Of a stretch of 64,000 nt of DNA, positions 25,945 through 39,000 are shown piece by piece (position 1 is the first letter of the stretch; each line of letters starts with the position of its first letter). The notes under the pieces are model-generated. The model had not been told where the DNA came from. It ran no database searches and was given only the letters and a program-made list of their open reading frames with translations. A program made the translations under genes and the position numbers. Source of the DNA: an uncultured Jannaschia sp. Its GTDB lineage: Bacteria > Pseudomonadota > Alphaproteobacteria > Rhodobacterales > Rhodobacteraceae. Location: contig CANLTZ010000003.1 of assembly GCA_947494145.1 (NCBI GenBank), positions 186,001 to 250,000 of the forward strand, read 5' to 3'.

Positions 25945-27348
25945 ATGGCCGCTCTTCCCGCACGTAAGACTGACGATTCTCACGCCCCCAGTCTGTCCGA
26001 AGAAATCGTTCCGCTAGGCTACATGATCGCTGATCTTGCCGGGTTCGTCGATGGCATTGGCGGCACGGCCAAGGCTAACTTGGACCAAATCGAAACGCTG
26101 CGCACATTGACGCGCTCCTTCGCCGTCGCGGTCGAGGAATTGCGCGAGGGGTTCACGACCCTCGGGACAACAACCCGCGATACCCAAACGGAAGCGACGT
26201 CTCGGCTGGATGCCATTTCAGAAAATAGCGCGCGGTTTGAATCCTTGGCGGATTGGGGCACCGGCGTTGCATCGCGGACCGACAGGCTGGGCGATCTGTT
26301 GGGCGAAATCGTGTCGTCAAACGCCGAAATCGCCCGCATCGCCCGGCAAGTGAATATCTTGGCGGTCAACGCCTCGATCGAAGCTGCGCGCGCGGGCGCG
26401 GCAGGTCGCGGCTTCGCCGTGGTTGCCGAAGCCGTGAATGAATTGTCGCGCAAGACCGCGGCGGCCGCGGGTGGGATCTCGAAATCCATCGAAGGGCTCG
26501 ATGAATGGACGCGAGAAATGCGCGCCGACAGCGAGCGCCTCGCCCCGGAATTTGCCCGTGGTGCCTCCGCTGCAGCCGAAACGCGCGAAGCTGTCGCCAC
26601 GATCGCCAGTGATATGGCCTCCGCGCGTGAACAGATCGAAGCCATGGACGGGGCCGTCGATCTCCTTCGCCGGGCCGAAAGTGAAGTGGGGCCGATCTGC
26701 GATGCCATCGAAGTGGGTGCCCGCCAGACCTCCGACGGCGTGGCGGAGGCACGAGAACGGACGAGCAGCATGATGGATGGTTGCGAAACGTTGCTCCAGC
26801 ACGCCGCAGCCTATGAAGAAGACAGCCCAGATCGCCCAATGATCGACCATGCCACGAACGTCGCGGCAAAGATCACGAAGGCTTTCGAAGACGCGGTCTC
26901 TTCCGGGCGCATCGATATGGGCATGCTATTCGATACCGATTACCAGCCGATTGCGGGAACCGATCCGGTCCAACACATGGTCCCCCACGTCCCCTTCACG
27001 GATCGCGTCGTACCACCTATTATTGAAGACGCAGTCGATTTCGACCCGCGGATCGTCTTCTGTGCGCCTTGCGATCGCAACGGCTTCATCGGAACTCACA
27101 ACCGGAAGTTTTCGCACCCGCAGGGCTCGGACCCGGCCTGGAACGCCGCCCATTCGCGGAACCGCCGGATCTTCAATGACCGGACTGGTGCAAATGCCGG
27201 CGCAAACACCGCGCCCTTCCTGTTGCAAGTCTATAGACGCGACATGGGGATCGAGGGGATGGTTATGATGAAAGACCTTTCTGTCCCGATCAACGTCCAT
27301 GGCCGTCACTGGGGCGGATTGCGCATTGGCTACCGGGACAACGCCTGA
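25945..27348 (+). CDS. Soluble methyl-accepting chemotaxis protein
   Basis: A 467-aa cytoplasmic transducer with no membrane span. The coiled-coil signalling domain (about residues 20-280) contains the hairpin tip IARQVNILAVNASIEAARAG with GRGFAVVAEAVNELSRKTA, the site that contacts CheA and CheW. The C-terminal 150 residues form a separate sensor-like domain with CAPCDRNGFIGTHNRKFS and FNDRTGANAGANTAPFLLQ, similar to alphaproteobacterial soluble receptors; the ligand is unknown. A CtrA-like box lies just upstream. No other chemotaxis gene is nearby. Confidence 0.88.
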   Translation: MAALPARKTDDSHAPSLSEEIVPLGYMIADLAGFVDGIGGTAKANLDQIETLRTLTRSFAVAVEELREGFTTLGTTTRDTQTEATSRLDAISENSARFESLADWGTGVASRTDRLGDLLGEIVSSNAEIARIARQVNILAVNASIEAARAGAAGRGFAVVAEAVNELSRKTAAAAGGISKSIEGLDEWTREMRADSERLAPEFARGASAAAETREAVATIASDMASAREQIEAMDGAVDLLRRAESEVGPICDAIEVGARQTSDGVAEARERTSSMMDGCETLLQHAAAYEEDSPDRPMIDHATNVAAKITKAFEDAVSSGRIDMGMLFDTDYQPIAGTDPVQHMVPHVPFTDRVVPPIIEDAVDFDPRIVFCAPCDRNGFIGTHNRKFSHPQGSDPAWNAAHSRNRRIFNDRTGANAGANTAPFLLQVYRRDMGIEGMVMMKDLSVPINVHGRHWGGLRIGYRDNA

Positions 27349-27717
27349 CATTTGCCAATGATTGGCGACGGTGCCAGGGCGGACTACAGGCCAGGATCAA
27401 TCCGCAATCTAAACAAGAAAAAACCGCCGCGCTCCGTGGGGCGGAGGCGGCGGGGAAGTTGCGTCTCTATACGTTCAGTCGATGGTCGTTTGGCCGGGCA
27501 GGCCATGACGGGGCGCAGCTTCGGGGACAAGAAGCGGCGCAAAGCCCAGATCGGGGAGAGATGGGCGCGACCGAACGGGGACGCGGGCAGAAAACAGGTT
27601 GGCCTTTACTCCGACGCTCGAAAAATCAGACCTGTCAGTTTTTCAAGAAGGGTTCCAACATCGTTGCTCGTTGGGACCTGCCTAGAACAATCTGACTGTC
27701 ACTCTTCCGAACTTCTT
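27349..27717. other. 3' region of the 41-aa SOS-box gene; no larger gene
   Basis: About 370 bases between the chemotaxis gene and the small SOS-box gene. Its left end holds a strong leftward terminator (27418-27453). The stretch 27454-27717 is therefore probably a long 3' untranslated region of the small gene, or a separate small RNA ending at that terminator. Short frames here have no support. Confidence 0.5.
27418..27453 (-). terminator. Intrinsic terminator, leftward
   Basis: On the minus strand, a 12-bp GC-rich stem (CCGCCGC plus CTCCG on the + strand, pairing with CGGAG plus GCGGCGG, one bulged G, loop TGGGG) is followed by six T. It ends transcription coming from the 41-aa gene. Confidence 0.85.
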
Positions 27718-27843
27718 TCAGGCCAGGAAACTGGGAAGGTGCAGAAGGCTCATCATCAAGGTCACCAGCCAAACACCGCCCAGAATGTCTGTCAGGGGAT
27801 CACGCTCAATGCGAACCAGGGTCTTTTTGATCTTGCGGGCCAT
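27718..27843 (-). CDS. 41-aa single-span membrane protein with upstream SOS box
   Basis: A short gene in the gap after recG. The ATG at 27843 has a good ribosome site (GGAGG, 7 nt away). The N-terminus is basic (MARKIKKTLVRIERD), followed by one hydrophobic segment (ILGGVWLVTLMMSLLHL) to the end. Topology should be N-in with a single inner-membrane span. A perfect GTTC-N7-GTTC LexA box lies about 70 bp upstream of the ATG. Caulobacter SidA, a 29-aa SOS-induced inner-membrane division inhibitor, is the closest functional analogue I know; no sequence similarity is claimed. Role inferred only from size, topology and the box. Confidence 0.7.
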   Translation of the reverse strand: MARKIKKTLVRIERDPLTDILGGVWLVTLMMSLLHLPSFLA

Positions 27844-27910
27844 TGCGGTGCCTCCGGTGCTCGATGATCTTGTTGCACCTTTGTTCTCATACCTTGCGTT
27901 AACTTGTCGA

Positions 27911-27925
27911 GAACTTTTTTAGAAC
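27911..27925 (-). promoter_or_regulatory. LexA (SOS) box upstream of the 41-aa gene
   Basis: On the minus strand the site reads GTTCTAAAAAAGTTC, an exact GTTC-N7-GTTC alphaproteobacterial LexA box, and is nearly the same as the box in the lexA promoter of this window. A third GTTC lies 6 nt further upstream, and a perfect 8-bp inverted repeat (27932-27950, GAACAAAC-AGC-GTTTGTTC) overlaps it. Confidence 0.8.
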
Positions 27926-27963
27926 ATACGCGAACAAACAGCGTTTGTTCTCCGCAACTGTTT

Positions 27964-32453
<4,490 letters not shown>

Positions 32454-32469
32454 TCACGCCCGCCACGAC

Positions 32470-32489
32470 GGCTCCGCCCAAGCGGAGCC
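32470..32489 (-). terminator. Hairpin downstream of ctrA
   Basis: A perfect 8-bp stem (GGCTCCGC and GCGGAGCC, loop CCAA) lies 22 bp past the ctrA stop, between ctrA and ligA. There is no T tract on the minus strand, so termination would be weak or Rho-assisted; it may only protect the ctrA 3' end. Confidence 0.35.
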
Positions 32490-32511
32490 TTCCGACATGA
32501 AAGGCGCTATC

Positions 32512-33225
32512 TCAGGCCCCAACCAAGCGATCTTGTGCCGGTTTGTCGCCCTGCGGGTCGCGCAGCACATAGCCGCGTCCCCAAACCGTCTCGATATGCG
32601 TATCTCCGCCCGTAGCCTCGGAAAGCTTCTTGCGCAGCTTGCAGATGAAGACGTCGATGATCTTCAATTCAGGCTCGTCCATGCCACCGTAGAGATGGTT
32701 GAGGAACATCTCCTTCGTGAGCGTCGTCCCCTTGCGCAGGCTCAGAAGCTCCAACATCTGGTATTCCTTGCCCGTCAGATGCACCGTCTGACCGTCCACT
32801 TCCACAGACTTCGCATCAAGGTTCACCGAAACGCGCCCCGTCCGGATCACGGATTGCGAATGCCCCTTGGAGCGGCGGACGATCGCATGGATACGCGCAA
32901 TCAGTTCATCGCGATGGAATGGCTTGGTCATGTAATCATCGGCGCCGAAACCGAAGCCGCGGATCTTGTTTTCAGTATCGTCCGAGCCCGACAGGATCAG
33001 AATCGGTGTCTCGATCCGGCTGAGCCGCAACTGCTTGAGCACATCGTGGCCGTTCATATCCGGCAAGTTGAGATCAAGGAGGATAAGGTCGTAGTCGTAA
33101 AGCTTCGCCAGATCGATCCCTTCCTCCCCCATATCGGTGGAGTAGACGTTCAAATTGGCACTGCCGAGCATCATCTCGATGCTGCGCGAGGTCGTTGGGT
33201 CGTCTTCGACGAGCAGGATTCGCAT
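32512..33225 (-). CDS. ctrA: Cell cycle response regulator CtrA
   Basis: CtrA is an OmpR-type response regulator, the master transcription factor of the alphaproteobacterial cell cycle; in Rhodobacter it activates flagellar, GTA and competence genes. The 237-aa protein has a receiver domain with phospho-acceptor D51 ([10 protein letters not shown], same number as in Caulobacter), acidic pocket EDD at 7-9, and Lys in [11 protein letters not shown]. The winged helix ends in [15 protein letters not shown]. The ATG at 33225 has GGAGAAAG upstream. A CtrA-like box 51 bp upstream suggests autoregulation. Confidence 0.97.
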   Translation of the reverse strand: MRILLVEDDPTTSRSIEMMLGSANLNVYSTDMGEEGIDLAKLYDYDLILLDLNLPDMNGHDVLKQLRLSRIETPILILSGSDDTENKIRGFGFGADDYMTKPFHRDELIARIHAIVRRSKGHSQSVIRTGRVSVNLDAKSVEVDGQTVHLTGKEYQMLELLSLRKGTTLTKEMFLNHLYGGMDEPELKIIDVFICKLRKKLSEATGGDTHIETVWGRGYVLRDPQGDKPAQDRLVGA

Positions 33226-33275
33226 GACTTTCTCCGGCAAATCACGTTCTGTTAGCCAACCTTCGACCGAAATCG

Positions 33276-33290
33276 TTAACGATCAGTTAC
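33276..33290 (+). promoter_or_regulatory. Candidate CtrA autoregulatory box
   Basis: TTAACGATCAGTTAC matches TTAA-N7-TTAA with one mismatch. It lies in the 112-bp gap between sciP and ctrA, 51 bp upstream of the ctrA ATG. Autoregulation through such boxes is established for Caulobacter ctrA. Confidence 0.55.
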
Positions 33291-33337
33291 CTTGCGGGCG
33301 CATTTTTGCCTGAATATCACATCTTTCGCCTAAACCT

Positions 33338-33631
33338 TTACTGGTTTTCGCCCTGGTTGACGCGGTACTGCTGAATCAGCGTGGTCTTCAACCCGTTGGT
33401 TCCGAAGGCATTCATGCTGGTCATCCAGCTTTCGAACTCTTCCTCAGACAAATCATACCGCTCGATCGCCTCTTCCAACGTAATCAAGCCAGACTGAACG
33501 CCACGCACCACAGCTTCCTTGCGGCGGGCCACCCAGCGCGTGGTGCCCACAGGCGGCAAATCGGCCCGCGTCATCTGCGAACCGTCGGGCAATGTCACCA
33601 CCCGTGGACCCGGTCCCTTCTTCAAATACAT
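33338..33631 (-). CDS. sciP: SciP-like CtrA inhibitory protein (DUF1153)
   Basis: A 97-aa helix-turn-helix protein of the DUF1153 family; Caulobacter SciP binds CtrA and blocks its recruitment of RNA polymerase. Family segments are LPDGSQMTRADLPPVGTTRWVARRKEAVV and LITLEEAIERYDLSEEEFESW. It lies immediately upstream of ctrA on the same strand, the usual order in Rhodobacteraceae. That it inhibits CtrA here is inferred from the family. Confidence 0.9.
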   Translation of the reverse strand: MYLKKGPGPRVVTLPDGSQMTRADLPPVGTTRWVARRKEAVVRGVQSGLITLEEAIERYDLSEEEFESWMTSMNAFGTNGLKTTLIQQYRVNQGENQ

Positions 33632-33762
33632 CTTTCCCTCCGTTCAAAGATGCATCTGCAATGCGCGCCAATCCCTTAAGCGGAGGTGAACCCGAGCCTT
33701 GTGAATGTTTAGGATTTTCCTATATCTGGCTGCTCTTGATCGCCCTCCGGTAGAGATCGCCC

Positions 33763-34902
33763 ATGCCGCTCGACGCCAAACTCAACTCCCTCGGGATCGC
33801 AAAAACCCCCGCCGACACGCGCGTCGTGGTCGCCATGTCGGGCGGTGTCGACAGCTCGGTCGTGGCAGCCATGCTCAAGGATGAAGGCTATGATGTGGTG
33901 GGCGTCACGCTGCAGCTTTATGACCATGGGGCGGCTCTAGCGAAAAAAGGCGCTTGCTGCGCGGGTCGCGATATCCATGACGCCCGTAGAGTCGCAGAAG
34001 ATATGGGCTTTCCGCATTATGTGCTCGATTACGAAAACACCTTCCGCGAGGCCGTGATCGACGAGTTTGCAGATGCCTATCTGGGTGGCGCCACGCCGGT
34101 CCCCTGCATCCGCTGCAATGAGCGGGTGAAGTTCCGCGACCTGTTGGAAACCGCGCGCGACCTGGACGCCGATTGCATGGCCACGGGCCACTATATCCAG
34201 CGCAAGCTTGGGGCGAGTGGGGCAGAGCTTCACCGCGCCGCCGATCCCGTCCGCGACCAGTCTTATTTTTTGTTCTCGACCACGCAAGAACAGCTCGACT
34301 ACCTGCGGTTCCCTCTCGGGCACCTCCCCGACAAAGGTGCAACGCGTGCGCTTGCGGCGAAATACGGGCTGAGTGTGGCCGACAAGCCGGACAGCCAGGA
34401 TATCTGCTTCGTGCCCAACGGCGACTATGCTGCCGTCATCGAAAAGCTGCGCCCCGGCGCGGCCGAGCCGGGCGCCATCGTGGATATGGAGGGGCGGGAA
34501 CTTGCCCGCCATACGGGCGTGATTCACTATACGATTGGCCAGCGCCGCGGCCTGGGCATCGGCGGACTGTCGGACCCCCTTTATGTCGTGAAGCTCGACC
34601 CGGAGGCGCGCCACGTCGTCGTGGGCCCCAAAGCGGCGCTGGCCACCCGACTGGTGCCGCTGCGCGAGATCAACTGGCTGGGCGATGCCCCTTTCGACAG
34701 CCGGGCTGAATGGCATGTGGGGGTCAAAGTCCGCTCTACCCGCCCCCCGCGCGAAGCCATCCTACGCCCTAAGGGCCCGGATACGGCCGAGGTTGAACTA
34801 CTGACGCCCGAAGAAGGTATCTCTCCGGGTCAGGCCTGTGTGTTCTACGACATGGACAGCTCTCGTGTCTTTGGCGGTGGCTGGATCTGGCGCGGCTACT
34901 GA
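33763..34902 (+). CDS. mnmA: tRNA-specific 2-thiouridylase MnmA
   Basis: MnmA adds sulfur to U34 of Lys, Glu and Gln tRNAs. The 379-aa length is standard. The PP-loop is [16 protein letters not shown]. The catalytic Cys residues are in [14 protein letters not shown] and in [13 protein letters not shown]. The C-terminal beta barrel contains [14 protein letters not shown]. The gene is divergent from sciP. Confidence 0.97.
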   Translation: MPLDAKLNSLGIAKTPADTRVVVAMSGGVDSSVVAAMLKDEGYDVVGVTLQLYDHGAALAKKGACCAGRDIHDARRVAEDMGFPHYVLDYENTFREAVIDEFADAYLGGATPVPCIRCNERVKFRDLLETARDLDADCMATGHYIQRKLGASGAELHRAADPVRDQSYFLFSTTQEQLDYLRFPLGHLPDKGATRALAAKYGLSVADKPDSQDICFVPNGDYAAVIEKLRPGAAEPGAIVDMEGRELARHTGVIHYTIGQRRGLGIGGLSDPLYVVKLDPEARHVVVGPKAALATRLVPLREINWLGDAPFDSRAEWHVGVKVRSTRPPREAILRPKGPDTAEVELLTPEEGISPGQACVFYDMDSSRVFGGGWIWRGY

Positions 34903-35040
34903 CCCTGCTGGAAGGCCAAGCAACACTTTTTTGCCGCGCAAACCATTGTTTCTCTTTTGAACAAGCGACCCTGATGTAAATCCTTTTAACTTTTTCGCTC
35001 TCACCCCCTTGTGAACCGCAATATCCGCTCCCATCTCCTG

Positions 35041-35063
35041 TGATGTGAAACGCATTCACATCA
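35041..35063. promoter_or_regulatory. Perfect 9-bp inverted repeat before DUF2852 gene
   Basis: TGATGTGAA and TTCACATCA are separated by 5 bp and end just before the ribosome site of the next gene. No T tract follows. It could be an operator for a dimeric regulator or a 5' UTR hairpin affecting translation. Confidence 0.5.
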
Positions 35064-35080
35064 ACCAAAGGAGAAACCTG

Positions 35081-35497
35081 ATGACCCCCGCCCCCGCCCA
35101 GACCGTTCCGTCCGCCGGTGGTTTCCTGTCCCGCACCGAAGCTTGGCTTGACGCCCGCGGCAAGGGCGCCTGGATCGCTGCCATGGTTTTGGGTTTCATC
35201 TTCTTCTGGCCCATCGGCTTGGCCTTTCTCGCCTATATGATCTGGAGTAAGCGCATGTTTTCCGGCCGTAATTCGATGATGTCCTGCAATGCCCGCCGCG
35301 CGATGCGCACCACGCGCTCCACCGGGAACGCCGCCTTCGACGCCTACAAGTCCGACATGCTGCGCCGTCTGGAAGAAGAACAAACCGCCTTCGAGGAGTT
35401 CCTGCAACGCCTGCGGGAAGCCAAGGACAAGGCTGAGTTCGACCAATTCATGGACGAACGCGCCAAGCGGCGCGACGACGATACCGCCGAAGCCTGA
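35081..35497 (+). CDS. DUF2852 membrane-anchored protein
   Basis: A 138-aa protein with one strong membrane span (WIAAMVLGFIFFWPIGLAFLAYMIW) followed by a long charged coiled-coil tail (DMLRRLEEEQTAFEEFLQRLREAKDKAEFDQFM). This is the DUF2852 layout; function unknown. AAAGGAGAAACC precedes the ATG at 35081, and a perfect inverted repeat lies right upstream. Downstream on the same strand is an RDD gene. Confidence 0.85.
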   Translation: MTPAPAQTVPSAGGFLSRTEAWLDARGKGAWIAAMVLGFIFFWPIGLAFLAYMIWSKRMFSGRNSMMSCNARRAMRTTRSTGNAAFDAYKSDMLRRLEEEQTAFEEFLQRLREAKDKAEFDQFMDERAKRRDDDTAEA

Positions 35498-35566
35498 TGC
35501 CAACTTGGCGGCCCCAACGGGCCGCCGATCCCCACGTGCTTGACCCGTAAAGGACCCCCACCCCAA

Positions 35567-36016
35567 ATGAACCAGATGGCTTACTCTTCCGCCCTGCCCG
35601 ACCCCGAATTGGACCCGCGCTTCTACGATGGCGTCGTGGCGAAACGCGCGTTCGCCTGGATCGTGGACGTGGCCATCATTGCGGCCATCACTGCCGGTGC
35701 CGCCTTGGCGACGCTTGGGATCGGGCTTTTCTTCCTACCCTTAATCTTTCTCGTCACAGGCCTTCTTTACCGTATCGGCACACTTGCCGGTGGATCTTCC
35801 ACATGGGGCATGCGCTTGATGGGGATCGAACTGCGCGGCCATGACGGGCAGCACTTCGACGGGCTACAATCGGCGCTGCACGTGCTTGGCTATTATGGCT
35901 CCATGGCCTTCGTGCTGCCGCAGATCGCCTCGGTCGCTGCCATGCTGGTGACGCCCCGCCGTCAAGGTCTGACAGACCTTGTGCTCGGAAGCGCTGCGAT
36001 TAATGCGCCCCGATGA
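35567..36016 (+). CDS. RDD-family membrane protein
   Basis: A 149-aa RDD protein with three spans. The first Arg/Asp signature is seen in VAKRAFAWIVDVAIIAAI, followed by a central hydrophobic hairpin and GGSSTWGMRLMGIELR. RDD proteins are often linked to transport or envelope stress, but the role here is unknown. An intrinsic terminator follows directly. Confidence 0.88.
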   Translation: MNQMAYSSALPDPELDPRFYDGVVAKRAFAWIVDVAIIAAITAGAALATLGIGLFFLPLIFLVTGLLYRIGTLAGGSSTWGMRLMGIELRGHDGQHFDGLQSALHVLGYYGSMAFVLPQIASVAAMLVTPRRQGLTDLVLGSAAINAPR

Positions 36017-36025
36017 CCTCAGGAT

Positions 36026-36050
36026 CCTGCCGCGCCACGGCAGGGTTTTT
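36026..36050 (+). terminator. Intrinsic terminator after RDD gene
   Basis: A 7-bp stem (CCTGCCG / CGGCAGG, loop CGCCA) is followed by G and five T, 10 bp past the RDD stop codon. Confidence 0.85.
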
Positions 36051-36112
36051 GCGTTGACTGAGGATGCGGTGCCGATAGGGTGGCGGCCAATCCAACGCGG
36101 AAACGTATTCCC

Positions 36113-36946
36113 ATGCGCCACAGCCTGCCGCTGACGCCTCAATTCTATGTGACGGCGCCGCAAACCTGCCCCTATATCGAGGGCCGACGTGAGCGTAAGC
36201 TGTTCACGGCGTTACAAGGCTCGGGCGCTGCGGCGCTGAACGACAAGCTCAGCAAGCAAGGCTTCCGGCGCAGTCAGAATGTGCTCTATCGTCCATCCTG
36301 TGCCGATTGCACGGCCTGCCTGTCGGCGCGCGTCCGGGTCGCGGATTTCAAGGCCACACGGTCGCAGCGCAAGACGCTGCGCCGCAATTCCCATCTTCGC
36401 CGCGAAATAACCTCGCCCTGGGCGACAGAAGCGCAGTTCTCGCTTTTCCGGCGCTATTTGGCGGCGCGCCATGCCGATGGTGGCATGGCGGATATGGATA
36501 TCTTCGAATTCGCCGCGATGATCGAAGAAACCCCCATTCGCACCCGCGTGGTCGAATACTGGGATGACCGCCCCCGCGAGAATGGGGAAGAACCCATCCT
36601 TCGCGCCGTCTGTCTGACCGATGTTCTCGATGACGGGCTGTCGATGGTCTATTCTTTTTACGACCCCGACGTGCCCCATGACAGCCTGGGCACGCATATC
36701 ATCCTGGACCATGTCGAAATCGCCCGCGACGCATCTCTGCCCTACGTGTACTTGGGCTATTGGGTCCCCGGTTCGCCAAAGATGGGCTACAAGGCCCATT
36801 TCGACGCGCTGGAGATCTTCAAGAACCGCAGATGGCAGCCCATCGGCGACCCAGAAACCCATGGCGAGGAAACGCACCCCCTGTCGGTCGAACCCATCGC
36901 CGAACAGGTGGCCCGTATCGACCTGCCGGACGTGGAATCCACCTAA
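36113..36946 (+). CDS. bpt: Aspartate/glutamate leucyltransferase (N-end rule)
   Basis: Transfers Leu from Leu-tRNA to N-terminal Asp or Glu of proteins, marking them for ClpAP degradation through ClpS. The 277-aa protein has the ATE fold with N-terminal Cys pair ([14 protein letters not shown]) and [14 protein letters not shown], and C-terminal [15 protein letters not shown] and [16 protein letters not shown]. The ATG at 36113 is used, with GGAAA upstream; a start 33 nt further up is possible. Confidence 0.93.
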   Translation: MRHSLPLTPQFYVTAPQTCPYIEGRRERKLFTALQGSGAAALNDKLSKQGFRRSQNVLYRPSCADCTACLSARVRVADFKATRSQRKTLRRNSHLRREITSPWATEAQFSLFRRYLAARHADGGMADMDIFEFAAMIEETPIRTRVVEYWDDRPRENGEEPILRAVCLTDVLDDGLSMVYSFYDPDVPHDSLGTHIILDHVEIARDASLPYVYLGYWVPGSPKMGYKAHFDALEIFKNRRWQPIGDPETHGEETHPLSVEPIAEQVARIDLPDVEST

Positions 36947-36981
36947 GGACAGTCACTTGCCGCATCGACGCTGAAGGCCCG

Positions 36982-39000
36982 TCAGCTCCCCGAAATGCTG
37001 CGCAAAACCGCCGAGACCGGTGCCACCGCCACATCATCAGACCGGTTGCCCAGCCGCCAGGAATAGAGCGCGGTCACCGTGTCGGGCGTCGTGCGCCCCA
37101 CGACGATGGTCGTCCCATCTTGGGCAGCCTCGAACGTGGCGCGGTCCAGATACCGGGCGATGACGGTTGCCCGTTCCTCATCACCGTCGAGCACCCGGTA
37201 GAGTACCGAGGCTGGAACACCTTGGCGCAGCGCCGTCGTTACCCCGGTATTGAGCCCGCTGGGATAGGCCAGAAAGCCCATACCCGCCTCGGCCAAGGTG
37301 GGCAGCAACGCGCTAAGCGCGTCACGATCACCGGCGAACCCATCATCGGGCAGGTCAAGGACACCAAGCGCCTGGGGCACCAAGGCGCGTGCCCCGCCCA
37401 TGGCGATCTCGATATCCTGAGGCGCCCCGCCACGTGGCAAGCCCGAGGCGAGAAGCAGCACCTCGTGCCCCGCTTCTCGATAAGCCGCGGCCACTTCGGC
37501 AGCGTCCGCGCGTGTCGGGTCGATGGCAAAGGTGACGGGGAAGTCAAAGGCCTTCAGACTGTCACGGTCCACGCCGCTTTCGGGATCGTCGATCAGCACG
37601 ACGGACAGAAGCGGCAGCTGGCTCGGGTTTTCGAAGGGCGTCGCGTTGGCCACCAAGGCCGATGTCGCGCTGGTGGACATGTTGACCTCAGACGATGCCT
37701 CGGCGCTGTCGGTGGGCGTGTCGGCACTTTCATCGGCATCCTCGGCGAGGCGCTCGCTGTCCAGCACCAGTCGACGCGGCATTTCCCCCGTAGTCTCCGC
37801 TTCGGCGAATTCCGTCGCCTCGGGCAGCGGCGCCTCGGGCTCGGGGCGTAACGTGGCAAAGCCTGGGATGGATTGCGATACAAGAGGCGCCGTTTCTTCG
37901 CGGATGCGCCGTGCAGCAATCCCCGCTTGGGCCGTGGCGCCTTCCCGCGTCGCGTCGGTCGTATTTGCGTCATCTGTCAGGCGCACGGTCTCGATAGGAC
38001 GCTGTTCGTTTGCATCTTCCGCCACAACGGGGGCCAGCCGCTCTGGTTGAGCAGTGTTCGGCGCGTCGCTGATTGCATCGGCCGCTTGGGCAATATCGAC
38101 ATTCGCGGTCGCCGGAATCGTCTCATCAGCCGCGGGCGCCTCCTCGCGCGAGGCGACGTCGTTGGTGCTTTCCGCCGGAAGGGTCGGCGCGATTCCGGAC
38201 ACGACAGGTGCCGTCTCAACTTCGACAACTTCGACCACATCTTCGGGCGCTGGGGCGGCGCTTTCGGCGATCACTTCGGACGGGGCAACCTCAGCCGTTT
38301 CAACTTCCGCCGGTTCGGTGGTTTCTGCTGGCAACGAACCCGGCAAAACCGTCTCGGCGACAGCATCGTCCGGTTCGCCGGCCTCTGCCCGTGCAGCAGG
38401 CTGCGCTTCCGCGACCTCAGTTTCGACAATCTTCTCAGCGGTTTCGGGTGCCTCGACCTGGGTGTCGGCCACCTCTCCGAAAGTGCGCGGCGCGGCTTCA
38501 TTGGCCTGAAGCACTGGCAAATCCGGCGCATCGCCCGCCACCGGGGCAGACAAAGCTGCCGCAAGTTCCGCCGTTGCTGGACGCGCGGCACTTTGCGTGT
38601 CGGCCAAGGGCGCAGTTGGCACTTGCAGACCGCCTACCAAACCTTCCGCCACGGGCCGTGTGACAGGATCCGCATCGGGCGTGACAACGGCACCATCTTC
38701 GCGCGGGCGGTTAAACTGGCTGCCCGCGGGCAGCGGCACGGCGTCCGACGCCACGCGACTGGCACTTTGCGTCTCGGCAGTGCTGGCCGACTGTGTTGCC
38801 GCAGGCTCCGCCCGTTCGGGCAACGGCTCTGGCAAGGTGGGCGTGGCTTCCGCCTGGTCCCGCAGCACTGGTTGTGCGGGCTGCGCCGCGACCGGTCGAG
38901 CCTCGCCACCAGGCGGCGGCGCTACCAACGAAACTGCCATCAGCATAAGCGCCGATAAGCCGAACGCGCTGAACGTTCCAAGAAGAATACCCTTGAACAT
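36982..39000 (-). CDS. Divergent polysaccharide deacetylase-family protein, membrane-anchored
   Basis: A 672-aa protein. An N-terminal hydrophobic segment (residues 4-28) anchors it in the inner membrane. A very long, acidic, Ala/Glu/Pro-rich low-complexity linker of about 430 residues follows. The last 200 residues are a divergent polysaccharide deacetylase domain (YibQ-like) with LPLLSVVLIDDPESG, FPVTFAIDP and GMGFLAYPSGLNTG. Catalytic residues of true deacetylases are not obvious. The ATG at 39000 has AAGGGGGCAAG before it. It is divergent from trpG. Confidence 0.82.
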   Translation of the reverse strand: MFKGILLGTFSAFGLSALMLMAVSLVAPPPGGEARPVAAQPAQPVLRDQAEATPTLPEPLPERAEPAATQSASTAETQSASRVASDAVPLPAGSQFNRPREDGAVVTPDADPVTRPVAEGLVGGLQVPTAPLADTQSAARPATAELAAALSAPVAGDAPDLPVLQANEAAPRTFGEVADTQVEAPETAEKIVETEVAEAQPAARAEAGEPDDAVAETVLPGSLPAETTEPAEVETAEVAPSEVIAESAAPAPEDVVEVVEVETAPVVSGIAPTLPAESTNDVASREEAPAADETIPATANVDIAQAADAISDAPNTAQPERLAPVVAEDANEQRPIETVRLTDDANTTDATREGATAQAGIAARRIREETAPLVSQSIPGFATLRPEPEAPLPEATEFAEAETTGEMPRRLVLDSERLAEDADESADTPTDSAEASSEVNMSTSATSALVANATPFENPSQLPLLSVVLIDDPESGVDRDSLKAFDFPVTFAIDPTRADAAEVAAAYREAGHEVLLLASGLPRGGAPQDIEIAMGGARALVPQALGVLDLPDDGFAGDRDALSALLPTLAEAGMGFLAYPSGLNTGVTTALRQGVPASVLYRVLDGDEERATVIARYLDRATFEAAQDGTTIVVGRTTPDTVTALYSWRLGNRSDDVAVAPVSAVLRSISGS

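Noticed and set aside
36947-37851. Rightward continuation frame opposite the deacetylase gene
   Set aside because: Arg/Gly-rich translation with no family features; antisense to a well-supported gene.
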